64,000 nt of DNA. It comes from Psychroserpens sp. Lineage in GTDB: Bacteria; Bacteroidota; Bacteroidia; Flavobacteriales; Flavobacteriaceae. The notes below the pieces were generated by a model that worked only from the letters and a program-made list of their open reading frames with translations, ran no database searches and had not been told where the DNA came from. Below are positions 30,183 through 38,167 of the stretch, one piece after another. The stretch covers positions 62,001-126,000 of the forward strand of contig JAEPNY010000003.1 of assembly GCA_017643165.1 (NCBI GenBank). Direction: 5' to 3'. Each line of letters opens with the position of its first letter. Positions within the stretch are counted from its first letter, which is position 1. Both the position numbers and the translations under genes were made by a program.

Positions 30183-31301
30183 ATGAGTGCCAAACTCAAT
30201 GTATTAATTCCTGATGGTGATAGCACATGGGCTATGGCTGTCATTCACTGTCTTTGCAAAATTAAGGACTACAGGTTATTTGTGCTCTCAAATAAAAAAC
30301 GTACGCCTTCAAAATATTCCAGATATACTTATAAGTACAGCTTTGTTGAGAGAACTTCTGATCAATTATGGCTAGATGTGATTAATACGAAAGTTAAGTC
30401 TTATAACATTGATATTATTATACCTATTGCCGAAAATGAAATCATGTTCTTTATTGAGAATAGACTGAAGATTTTAGATTCGGTTAAGCTCATACCTATG
30501 CCAAAGATTTCTGCGTTCAAAACCGCGTCTAATAAACGTGCGTTAAGCGAGTTCTGTGATCTGTATAAAATTCCACATCCCAAATCAATTCTAACCGATA
30601 AACCTGAAATTGATACATTGTATCAAAACGATATAAGCTTTCCTATTCTGATTAAACCACTAGATCAGAAGGGTGGTGATGGTATTGTAAAAGTGAATAA
30701 TCCTCAAGACTATGAAGCAATAATAAATAGAGACATGGGATCTATGTTTATTCAAGAGTTCATTGAAGGCTATGATATTGATTGTAGTGTTTTATGTCAT
30801 GAGGGTAATATTTTGAGCTATACAATTCAGCGCGGAAATTTAAAAGGGCACAATGATTTTGCACCTCAATTGGGCTTTGATCTTTATGATAATCCAGATG
30901 TTCTAAGTGTAGTGAACGATGTAATGTCTGCTCTGAATTGGTCAGGAATAGCCCATGTTGATTTAAGGTATGATGAAAAATCCAATCGTTACTGTATTAT
31001 TGAAATAAATCCACGGTTTTGGGGTAGTATTGGCGCTTCTCTTAATGCAGGAGTGAATTTTCCGCATCTGAGTATTGAATTGGCACTGCATAACACTGTT
31101 CAAAGTATTCAATTTAATAAAGGAGAGTATATGCGCTTAAAAGGCGTGATAAAAACTATTAAAAGACGACCTGGCTTTATCTTTAAGCGAAATTATATGC
31201 TGGAGCGTACTGAGGCTAAGTCTTTTTTAAATGATCCGATGCCAACAGTTTATAGATTTATTGAGTGGTCTGGACGAAAACTTAAGCGAAACTCAAATTA
31301 G
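30183..31301 (+). CDS. ATP-grasp ligase of unknown substrate
   Basis: This 372-residue protein has an N-terminal nucleotide-type domain (MSAKLNVLIPDGDSTWAM) and an ATP-grasp fold. The ATP-grasp parts are the Lys-containing FPILIKPLDQKGGDGIVKV, then FIQEFIEGYDIDCSVLC, and the metal-binding AHVDLRYDEKSNRYCIIEINPRFWGS. The C-terminal tail is basic. Related enzymes ligate carboxylates to amines or thiols. It stands alone with its own terminator, so the substrate cannot be inferred. Confidence 0.8.
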   Translation: MSAKLNVLIPDGDSTWAMAVIHCLCKIKDYRLFVLSNKKRTPSKYSRYTYKYSFVERTSDQLWLDVINTKVKSYNIDIIIPIAENEIMFFIENRLKILDSVKLIPMPKISAFKTASNKRALSEFCDLYKIPHPKSILTDKPEIDTLYQNDISFPILIKPLDQKGGDGIVKVNNPQDYEAIINRDMGSMFIQEFIEGYDIDCSVLCHEGNILSYTIQRGNLKGHNDFAPQLGFDLYDNPDVLSVVNDVMSALNWSGIAHVDLRYDEKSNRYCIIEINPRFWGSIGASLNAGVNFPHLSIELALHNTVQSIQFNKGEYMRLKGVIKTIKRRPGFIFKRNYMLERTEAKSFLNDPMPTVYRFIEWSGRKLKRNSN

Positions 31302-31308
31302 ATAAATA

Positions 31309-31334
31309 CAAAAAGAGGATTCGTCCTCTTTTTG
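31309..31334 (+). terminator. Intrinsic terminator of the ATP-grasp gene
   Basis: A perfect 11-bp stem (31309-31319 with 31324-31334) has a TTCG tetraloop and a T-run in its right arm. Confidence 0.9.
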
Positions 31335-31586
31335 TTTGAAACGTTTTTAACCTTAGTATTTTTAAATCCCTCTAAAATAATAGCTAAAAAAGTTTCTACC
31401 CAAATACCTAACCTACTACAATAAGGTATTTATTGATATTCAAAAATAAAGTAATTAACAGGTCTTTGATCTCAGTGCAAATTCAATTTATTAACAAATT
31501 TAGTTTATAACTTTATAGTAATCAGTAATTTGACTTCAAAGTCATTGATTTTATAAATAAAAGTTATGGTAGGTATGCAAATACAT

Positions 31587-31594
31587 TAACTTTG
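31587..31594 (+). promoter_or_regulatory. -7 box for the MATE gene
   Basis: TAACTTTG matches TAnnTTTG and lies 20 bases before the TTG start at 31615. Confidence 0.5.
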
Positions 31595-31614
31595 TCAATT
31601 GAATAAAAATCCAA

Positions 31615-33000
31615 TTGATCCTTTCACAATATATACGAGAATTCAACTATAATTTGAGACTAGCTTCACCGGTAATCTTGGGAATGCTAGGTCATACGTT
31701 TGTCAGTTTTATTGATAATGTCATGGTTGGTCAACTTGGAACCGCAGAACTGGCAGCCGTATCATTAGGTAATAGTTTTATGTTTATTGCTATGTCAATT
31801 GGTATTGGATTTTCAACAGCGATAACACCATTGGTTGCCGAAGCTGATGCGGCCAACAATTTTGATGAGGGTAAATCTTCATTTAAACACGGTCTGTTTT
31901 TATGTACCGTTTTAGGAGTTTTACTGTTTTTATCTGTTTTTTTAGCAAGACCATTGCTCTATTTTATGAAGCAACCGGTTGAGGTGGTTGAATTAGCTAT
32001 TCCCTATTTGAATCTAGTAGCATTTTCGCTAATTCCATTGATAGTGTTTCAAGCCTTTAAGCAGTTTAGCGATGGTTTGTCGATGACGCGATATCCAATG
32101 TACGCAACATTATTAGCAAACATAATTAATGTCATTCTCAATTACGTTTTGATATTTGGGAAGTTTGGATGTCCTCAATTAGGTATCGTCGGAGCCGCAT
32201 ATGGCACTCTAATTGCCAGATTTGTTATGGTCGCCCATCTTTGGTGGCTACTAACTCAAAAAGAGAAATCGAAAGCGTTTGTTACGAATATTAAGTTCTT
32301 TGTTCTAAATAATGTAATGACTCGTAAGCTTATTAATCTTGGCGCGCCTAGTGCAATGCAAATGTTTTTCGAAGTTGCAATTTTTACTGCTGCAATATGG
32401 CTCAGTGGGTTACTAGGAAAAAATCCACAGGCCGCGAATCAGATTGCGCTAAACTTGTCGTCTATGACCTTTATGGTTGCCATGGGATTGAGTGTCGCAT
32501 CGATGATTCGAGTGGGAAACCAAAAGGGATTACACGCTTATTTCGAATTGAGACGCATTGCCTTTTCTATTTTTCTACTGGCTACTATCCTCGCGATTTG
32601 TTTCGGAACTCTATTTTTTATATTTCACGAAGACCTGCCTAAATTGTATGTTGATTTTGATGATGTGGCCAACTTTAATGATAATATGGAAGTGATTTCA
32701 ATCGCTTCAAAACTTATGATAGCCGCTGCTTTCTTTCAAATAAGCGATAGTATTCAAGTCGTAGTTTTAGGCGCACTTCGTGGTTTGCAAGATGTGAAGA
32801 TTCCAACTATTATAACGTTTATTTCTTACTGGGTTGTAGGTTTTCCTATTAGTTATTTCTTTGGTAAAGAAGATTCATTTGGAAGTTTTGGAATATGGCT
32901 CGGACTACTAGCAGGTTTAACAACTGCCGCAATATTATTATTTCTTAGGTTTAATTATCTCACGAAAAGATTAATTTTGTCAAACAGTAATGCGCAATAA
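31615..33000 (+). CDS. MATE family multidrug efflux transporter (TTG start)
   Basis: This 461-residue inner-membrane transporter has about 12 helices and belongs to the NorM/MATE family, which exports drugs or metabolites using Na+ or H+. Typical segments are SPVILGMLGHTFVSFIDNVMVGQLG and the repeated half beginning LGAPSAMQMFFEVAIF. The start is TTG at 31615: an in-frame stop lies five codons upstream, no ATG precedes the conserved N-terminus, and the codon sits at a normal distance from the -7 box. The next two genes follow closely. Confidence 0.9.
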   Translation: MILSQYIREFNYNLRLASPVILGMLGHTFVSFIDNVMVGQLGTAELAAVSLGNSFMFIAMSIGIGFSTAITPLVAEADAANNFDEGKSSFKHGLFLCTVLGVLLFLSVFLARPLLYFMKQPVEVVELAIPYLNLVAFSLIPLIVFQAFKQFSDGLSMTRYPMYATLLANIINVILNYVLIFGKFGCPQLGIVGAAYGTLIARFVMVAHLWWLLTQKEKSKAFVTNIKFFVLNNVMTRKLINLGAPSAMQMFFEVAIFTAAIWLSGLLGKNPQAANQIALNLSSMTFMVAMGLSVASMIRVGNQKGLHAYFELRRIAFSIFLLATILAICFGTLFFIFHEDLPKLYVDFDDVANFNDNMEVISIASKLMIAAAFFQISDSIQVVVLGALRGLQDVKIPTIITFISYWVVGFPISYFFGKEDSFGSFGIWLGLLAGLTTAAILLFLRFNYLTKRLILSNSNAQ

Positions 33001-33005
33001 ACACT

Positions 33006-33233
33006 ATGGAACTACCAAAATTCATACTCGGCGATAATACAGACTTTCCAAATGCCATATATGTAATTCATACAGATTTTCCGCGATTCATCATTAACCT
33101 CGAAAATGATGAGGTGGAGTGGATGGAAGAATTTGATGAGCATGATCAACGCGAGTTAGAACACCAAACTGAAGGGTTAATACAAGAAGCTACCGATTTT
33201 TACGATAGAGAAGTTTCAAGATACGACGAATAA
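33006..33233 (+). CDS. Conserved small acidic protein of unknown function
   Basis: This 75-residue acidic protein (MELPKFILGDNTDFPNAIYVIHTDFPRF, then EWMEEFDEHD) has no signal peptide or membrane segment. It lies 5 bases after the MATE gene and overlaps the start of the PAP2 gene (TAATG), so it is translated within that operon. I recognise no named family. Confidence 0.75.
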   Translation: MELPKFILGDNTDFPNAIYVIHTDFPRFIINLENDEVEWMEEFDEHDQRELEHQTEGLIQEATDFYDREVSRYDE

Positions 33234-33808
33234 TGATCGATCAATTAGTACAACTCGATACCGATCTATTTTTATACCTGAATAATCTTGGGACAACAAC
33301 TTGGGATGGATTCTGGATGTTTTATACAACCAAGTTCAATTGGATTCCATTCTATGCTGTTCTCGCATTTTTAATGTACAAACGACTCAATACAAAGATG
33401 TTTATACTAACATTACTTGTAATTGCGTTAATGATCACCTTTACCGACCAGATCACCAATCTATTCAAGAAAGTACTGGTCATGCGTTTGCGTCCTTGTC
33501 ATAATGAAGATATTCAAGGGTTGTTTCGATTGGTAAAGGAATATTGTGGTGGACGCTACGGTTATTTTTCAGGACATGCTTCTAATTCTATGGCAATAGC
33601 CGTTTTTACAAGTTTTATGTTACGCGCAAAATATAAGTATTTACCATACCTAATGATTATTTGGGCCATGGCAATGGGTTATAGCAGAATCTATATTGGC
33701 GTACATTATCCTCTTGATGTAATTAGTGGAATGCTATTTGGAGCGTTATCAGGATTTTTATTTTACCGTTTAGATCGTTACTTACAATTCCGTTTTAGAT
33801 TAAGCTAA
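33233..33808 (+). CDS. PAP2-family membrane phosphatase
   Basis: This 191-residue integral membrane protein carries the three PAP2 motifs: KVLVMRLRP (about 80-88), FSGHAS (about 115) and SRIYIGVHYPLDV (about 151-163), with catalytic His residues. Family members dephosphorylate lipid phosphates such as phosphatidic acid or undecaprenyl diphosphate. Its end overlaps the convergent LAB_N gene by 9 bases. Confidence 0.9.
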   Translation: MIDQLVQLDTDLFLYLNNLGTTTWDGFWMFYTTKFNWIPFYAVLAFLMYKRLNTKMFILTLLVIALMITFTDQITNLFKKVLVMRLRPCHNEDIQGLFRLVKEYCGGRYGYFSGHASNSMAIAVFTSFMLRAKYKYLPYLMIIWAMAMGYSRIYIGVHYPLDVISGMLFGALSGFLFYRLDRYLQFRFRLS

Positions 33809-34429
33809 GGCTTTTTTTGACAGTTCTAAGTGAATATTCCGCATATATATGAGTATGCCAAAACTATGTCCAACAAGAAGCACCCAATCTGTTCTGATTA
33901 TAGCATAGATTAGTATTAGTACGCCTCCTATCAAACTCATAATCCAAAAATTTAAGGGTAAAATGGAGGTTTTTTCCCTTTCAGAATTCAACCATTGGAC
34001 TACAAATCGAAACGTAAATATTAGTTGAGAGAGTATGCCTAAAACTAGTAACCAAGTTGGTATGTTAGGATGATTGAGTAATAACGAAAGATTGATGGTA
34101 TTAGTAACTAGAAAATACACTAATAAAATCGAAGGCACAATCAGAATTATATAACGAAGAATAATTGAAATTGATTGCCACTTCTTTTGAAGGTGTAAAT
34201 TTCTAATATAGATAAAGTAGGTTAGAAACTGACCTAGCATAATGGCAAGATCTTCTCGGAGAAAACCATAAACAAACAAAAGAATGGATGCAATCAGACT
34301 TAAAAACCAGAATAAGGTAGGAGCGACAACTTTTCTTTGTCGTTCGGAGAAAATCCATTGAACTAATAGTCGTGCCGCAAATAGTAATTGCGCAATGAAT
34401 CCGAAGCCATACATAATCCATACACTCAT
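33800..34429 (-). CDS. Membrane protein with two LAB_N domains
   Basis: This 209-residue protein consists of about six membrane helices arranged as two similar halves. Each half has a LAB_N signature (ARLLVQWIFSERQRK with PTLFWFLSL; FRFVVQWLNSEREK with PLNFWIMSL). The LAB_N domain is named from the N-terminus of some lipid-A-disaccharide synthases, but here it stands alone without the glycosyltransferase domain. It overlaps the GT2 gene by 4 bases, which suggests that the two act together in lipid glycosylation. A SemiSWEET/EmrE-like transporter role is an alternative. Confidence 0.8.
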   Translation of the reverse strand: MSVWIMYGFGFIAQLLFAARLLVQWIFSERQRKVVAPTLFWFLSLIASILLFVYGFLREDLAIMLGQFLTYFIYIRNLHLQKKWQSISIILRYIILIVPSILLVYFLVTNTINLSLLLNHPNIPTWLLVLGILSQLIFTFRFVVQWLNSEREKTSILPLNFWIMSLIGGVLILIYAIIRTDWVLLVGHSFGILIYMRNIHLELSKKALA

Positions 34430-35151
34430 AGATCAGAATTTGATATGTCATACCTTATATAGCGACGTTTCATCCATAGAAAAGCAAAGCAGTCTGCCAA
34501 GGGGCCGAAAGAACGGTTCCAAATTCCGAATTTAGACTTGCCAGCACGTCGAGGAAAATGTTGAACAGGAACCTGTTTTACGGTACCGTTTTGAAGGATA
34601 ATCATTGCAGGTAAAAAACGATGCATGCCTTTAAACATTGGTATCATTTTGGCAGAACTCGTCCTAATAACTTTTAGTGGACATCCTGTATCGTCAATAC
34701 CATCGTGGGTAAACATACGTCTGAAATTATTCGCTAAAGCAGAACTCATCCGTTTAATAAAATTATCCTTTCTGTTACTTCTTATACCTGTAACCATGGT
34801 AAAATTATCAATATGATCAAGTAGCAAATTAAAGTCATTGGGATCGGTTTGAAGATCGGCGTCCATATATCCCACTAAGCTTGTTTTGACGTTATCAAAT
34901 CCAGCCTTGAGTGCTGCACTCAATCCATAGTTTTGAGTGAAGGATAGGTAATTGAAATCTGAATTTTCTTCACAAATAGCGATAATAATAGGTTCGCTAT
35001 TATCGGTTGAACCATCATTTACAAAGAGTATTTTGGTTTGTAACTTTGCTTGATTAATATAAGATTGTAACGAGTCTTTTAAACGATGAAGATTATCTTC
35101 TTCATTATATACTGGAATTATAATGGTTAAATTATCCATCATAGAAGTCAT
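34426..35151 (-). CDS. GT2 glycosyltransferase (dolichol/undecaprenyl-phosphate type)
   Basis: This 241-residue GT-A transferase has the family start LTIIIPVYNEEDNL, then FVNDGSTDNSEP, GLSAALKAGFD and the metal-binding YMDADLQTDPND. Its closest look is to enzymes that load a sugar onto a polyprenyl phosphate (ArnC/DPM1-like), although there is no large membrane domain. Together with the LAB_N membrane protein it may modify lipid A or another envelope glycan. The start could also be Met4 or Met5. Confidence 0.88.
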   Translation of the reverse strand: MTSMMDNLTIIIPVYNEEDNLHRLKDSLQSYINQAKLQTKILFVNDGSTDNSEPIIIAICEENSDFNYLSFTQNYGLSAALKAGFDNVKTSLVGYMDADLQTDPNDFNLLLDHIDNFTMVTGIRSNRKDNFIKRMSSALANNFRRMFTHDGIDDTGCPLKVIRTSSAKMIPMFKGMHRFLPAMIILQNGTVKQVPVQHFPRRAGKSKFGIWNRSFGPLADCFAFLWMKRRYIRYDISNSDL

Positions 35152-35155
35152 GGTG

Positions 35156-36232
35156 CTAAGACAGATTCAATAAATATTCTGCGGCAACGAATGGTGTGGT
35201 TTTACCTTCCTCAATTAATTGCAATTGATCTTCTAATGCCTCTTTGATTTTCGGTTGATTAAAAAAATCTGATTTTAAGCGTTCTTCAATGGTTTGAAGT
35301 AACCAAAATTTATTCTGATTGGTTCTATTTGATTCAAAATAGTTGTTTGCTTTGGTGTGCTCTAAGTAGTTTGTGATTAATGCCCACAAATCTGAAATCC
35401 CTTCCCGTTTCAAAGCACTACAAAGTGTCACTTTTGGTTGCCATTCCGAATCCTTTTGAGGATACAGGTGAAGTGCACGATTGAACTCAACTTTCGCAAG
35501 TTTTGCCGACTTTAGATTATCACCATCAGCTTTATTGATGGCTATGGCATCAGCCATTTCAATGATACCACGTTTAATACCTTGTAGTTCATCACCAGCT
35601 CCTGCAATCTTTAACAATAAGAAGAAATCTACCATGCTATGCACTGCAGTTTCACTCTGTCCAACGCCTACAGTTTCGATAATAATGGTATCAAAGCCTG
35701 CAGCTTCACAAAGAATTATGGTTTCTCGAGTTTTACGAGCTACACCACCTAATGATGTGCCAGATGGCGAAGGGCGAATGAATGCGTTTTCGTCTTTTAC
35801 GAGATCTTCCATTCGAGTTTTATCACCTAAAATACTGCCTTTACTGAGACTACTACTAGGATCTACTGCGAGGACGGCTACTTTTTTTCCTATTTCGGTT
35901 AGATGTAATCCAAAGGCTTCAATAAAGGTACTTTTTCCAACTCCAGGAACACCTGTGATACCAATTCTAACTGAATTATTGGCATGAGGTAAACACATCT
36001 TAATAATAGCATTGGCCTTTTCTAAATGGGTTGGGTTAGAACTTTCAATTAAAGTAATAGCCCTACTGAGTGCGGTAATGTTTCCTTTTAAAATCTCAGA
36101 AACTAATTCATCAGTAGACGGTTGTACACGACGTTTATGTTTAATGGATTGTATAGAAGCCTCATTGGTGATTTCAGATTCTGAAACCCCATCTTTTTCA
36201 TGAAGTGCAGATGGCTTTTGCTGTTTTGACAA
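35156..36232 (-). CDS. meaB: Methylmalonyl-CoA mutase-associated GTPase MeaB
   Basis: MeaB/ArgK is a SIMIBI GTPase that loads and protects adenosylcobalamin-dependent methylmalonyl-CoA mutase. The 358-residue protein has the P-loop GITGVPGVGKSTF (about 94-106), LAVDPSSSLSKGSILGDKTRM, the switch region IIETVGVGQSE and the guanine-specificity segment AINKADGDN. The N-terminus carries about 40 extra polar residues. The mutase is not in the window, but a cobalamin adenosyltransferase gene lies at 49.2-49.8 kb. It is in an operon with DUF2911 upstream and GT2 downstream. Confidence 0.95.
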   Translation of the reverse strand: MSKQQKPSALHEKDGVSESEITNEASIQSIKHKRRVQPSTDELVSEILKGNITALSRAITLIESSNPTHLEKANAIIKMCLPHANNSVRIGITGVPGVGKSTFIEAFGLHLTEIGKKVAVLAVDPSSSLSKGSILGDKTRMEDLVKDENAFIRPSPSGTSLGGVARKTRETIILCEAAGFDTIIIETVGVGQSETAVHSMVDFFLLLKIAGAGDELQGIKRGIIEMADAIAINKADGDNLKSAKLAKVEFNRALHLYPQKDSEWQPKVTLCSALKREGISDLWALITNYLEHTKANNYFESNRTNQNKFWLLQTIEERLKSDFFNQPKIKEALEDQLQLIEEGKTTPFVAAEYLLNLS

Positions 36233-36237
36233 ACCCT

Positions 36238-36810
36238 TTAATTTTGGTCCTTTACTACATCTAAAGGTACTGCAATTTTTATGTTATCCCAAGCCATGGT
36301 TAACTTAAGTCTGTCGGTAGAATTATCAAATGCTATTGTGAATTGTTCAACGGTGGTATCTAATTGTTCAATTGGAACTTCAATTTCTAACAAATCATAA
36401 TTAGGGTCCCACATCGGTTGCATCTCTTCATCAACTCCCCAAGAATACTGCTTAGTATTAAATATGACTTTCCAGCTGGAATCATTCGGTACAGTCCATA
36501 ACGTATACTTACCTTTTGGTACAAATATTCCTCTTACCATTAAATTATAGTTGGTTTCAAAGGTCGTTGCCTCGTTGGCTCCCGTTCGCCATACTTTATT
36601 ATAGGGAACTAGTGCTCCAAAAATTTCTCGTCCCTTTTTTGATGGTCGATTATAAAACACTTCAAGTTTCAGGTCGTTGAGTTTAAATTCTACCGTATCT
36701 TTAGGACTAAGTCTAGGCGAAAATATGTTTTCTACAAAGTGAGAATATAGAAATAAACCTAAGGCAATTAAAGATAGAACGATCAATAAGCGCTTAAAAG
36801 AGGTATTCAT
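36238..36810 (-). CDS. DUF2911 family membrane-anchored protein
   Basis: This 190-residue protein has one N-terminal membrane helix (LLIVLSLIALGLFLYSHFV) and a DUF2911 domain (LEVFYNRPSKKGREIFGALVPYNKVWRTGANEAT with PKGKYTLWTVP). The function of the family is unknown. It is the first gene of the reverse-strand operon leading into meaB, with 5 bases between them. Confidence 0.85.
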   Translation of the reverse strand: MNTSFKRLLIVLSLIALGLFLYSHFVENIFSPRLSPKDTVEFKLNDLKLEVFYNRPSKKGREIFGALVPYNKVWRTGANEATTFETNYNLMVRGIFVPKGKYTLWTVPNDSSWKVIFNTKQYSWGVDEEMQPMWDPNYDLLEIEVPIEQLDTTVEQFTIAFDNSTDRLKLTMAWDNIKIAVPLDVVKDQN

Positions 36811-36840
36811 AGCAAATTAGGTGATAGTAATTTTTGAAAT

Positions 36841-36848
36841 CAAAGATA
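36841..36848 (-). promoter_or_regulatory. -7 box for the DUF2911-meaB operon
   Basis: The reverse strand reads TATCTTTG, 30 bases upstream of the ATG at 36810. Confidence 0.5.
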
Positions 36849-36918
36849 ACTTAATATCAGTATTATAACGATTTGAAAGCATAAATTATTCTCAAATTTA
36901 AAAAATCTAAATTTTTTT

Positions 36919-36946
36919 GCAACACTCACTTTTTTGTGTCGTCTTT
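36919..36946 (+). promoter_or_regulatory. Candidate ECF-type (autoregulated) promoter
   Basis: TGCAACACT (36919-36927) and CGTCTTT (36940-36946) are arranged like an ECF promoter, with AAC of the -35 element and CGTC of the -10 element 16 bases apart. They lie about 30 bases upstream of the ECF sigma gene. Autoregulation is inferred from ECF practice. Confidence 0.4.
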
Positions 36947-36975
36947 AAGATGAACTCAACCAAACCAAAAGTAAT

Positions 36976-37533
36976 TTGAAGACACTTCAAGTTGACATTA
37001 TTGAAGAATGCAAGCAGAACAATAGGACTGCTCAATTAAAATTGTACAATCAATATTGCGATGGCATGTTTGCCGTAGCAATGCGGTTTGTAAAGGATTC
37101 TATGGAAGCTGAAGATATCGTTCAAGAAGCCTTTATTCGTGCATTTACAAAGCTTCATCAATACAAAGCAGAAGTGACTTTTGGAGCCTGGTTAAAACGT
37201 ATCGTTGTAAATAAAGCGATCGACCATTTAAAATCTAAGAAGCAGCACATGCAAAACTTAGAAGAGGTGCACCTAAAAGTGGTAGATGAGAATTATGAAG
37301 ACGAATGGTTAGTGGAAGATACAATCTCTATTGAGGATGTAAAAGAAGCAATAGCAAAACTTCCTGATAAGTATCGCTATGTAGTGATGTTATTCCTTGT
37401 TGAAGGATATGATCATCAGGAAATTTCGGAAATTTTAAAAATTTCTGAAGTAGCTTCTAGAACACAACTCTCTAGAGGAAAGTCAAAATTGAAAGAACTG
37501 TTAATACCTATGAAAAATGGCACAAGATCTTAG
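36976..37533 (+). CDS. ECF-type RNA polymerase sigma factor (TTG start)
   Basis: This 185-residue sigma-70-family ECF factor has sigma2 (LYNQYCDGMFAVAMRFVKD, MEAEDIVQEAFIRAF) and sigma4 (LPDKYRYVVMLFLVEGYDHQEISEILKISEVASRTQLSRGKSKLKELL). The start is TTG at 36976, because the next ATG would delete part of sigma2. It overlaps the next gene by 17 bases. The pair probably forms a sigma/anti-sigma module controlling envelope genes including the PEM-repeat protein. Confidence 0.92.
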   Translation: MKTLQVDIIEECKQNNRTAQLKLYNQYCDGMFAVAMRFVKDSMEAEDIVQEAFIRAFTKLHQYKAEVTFGAWLKRIVVNKAIDHLKSKKQHMQNLEEVHLKVVDENYEDEWLVEDTISIEDVKEAIAKLPDKYRYVVMLFLVEGYDHQEISEILKISEVASRTQLSRGKSKLKELLIPMKNGTRS

Positions 37534-38101
37534 AAACTTATTTAAAGAAGAGCAGGAGAAATCGCATTTAAAAATGAACGAAGGTCATGAGGCACGATTT
37601 ATTAAGAAACTCGATGCAGCATTACCTGAAAAGTCATCAGTCAAAAACCGATTCAGTATTTTCTATATAGCTGCGAGTATTGTTGTGCTAATTGGATTAG
37701 CCTTTGGAGCTTATCAGTTTTTTAATAATTCAGAGTCATTTGAAAATCAACTAGTTGATACCGATCAGCCTACAAACGAACGTGAGTTGAAATCACTAGG
37801 CGATATTTCACCTGATCTCAAGAAAGTAGAGGATTACTACTTGGCGCATATCAACTTAGAATTATCAAAGGTGAAATTGACACCTGAGAATAAAGAACTA
37901 TTTGATGCTTATGTAGTGCGTTTAGCTGAACTCAATGAAGAGTATAAGCAACTTTCAATCGAATTAACTGAAAATGGCCCGAATGAACTAACAGTGAGTG
38001 CCTTAATTGACAATCTGAAATTACGACTTGATTTATTGTATCGATTAAAAGAACAATTAAGTGACCTAAATGCTTCGGATGAAGCACAAACCACATCATG
38101 A
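37517..38101 (+). CDS. Putative membrane-bound anti-sigma factor
   Basis: This 194-residue protein has a cytoplasmic N-terminus (about 1-45), one membrane helix (FYIAASIVVLIGLAFGAYQFF, about 48-68) and an extracytoplasmic helical C-terminus. The layout and the 17-base overlap with the ECF gene suggest an anti-sigma factor. It lacks a recognisable zinc-binding ZAS motif (HxxxCxxC), so the assignment rests on position and topology. Confidence 0.6.
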   Translation: MAQDLRNLFKEEQEKSHLKMNEGHEARFIKKLDAALPEKSSVKNRFSIFYIAASIVVLIGLAFGAYQFFNNSESFENQLVDTDQPTNERELKSLGDISPDLKKVEDYYLAHINLELSKVKLTPENKELFDAYVVRLAELNEEYKQLSIELTENGPNELTVSALIDNLKLRLDLLYRLKEQLSDLNASDEAQTTS

Positions 38102-38167
38102 ACATTACCAACCAAAACAAGGACTTACGAAATTAGTTAGGTGGTTCTGATGTAAAAGAATTATAAA

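Larger units (their letters stand above)
31302..31614. other. Gene-free stretch before the MATE gene
   Basis: This AT-rich stretch of 313 bases holds the ATP-grasp gene terminator (31309-31334), a 6-bp inverted repeat TGACTT-CA-AAGTCA (31531-31544) and the -7 box of the MATE gene (31587-31594). No further gene is apparent. The inverted repeat is a possible operator, with low confidence. Confidence 0.5.

Noticed and set aside
31531-31544. TGACTT-CA-AAGTCA as MATE operator
   Set aside because: Only six pairs, about 40 bases upstream of the -7 box, with no second copy; kept only as a note in the intergenic entry.
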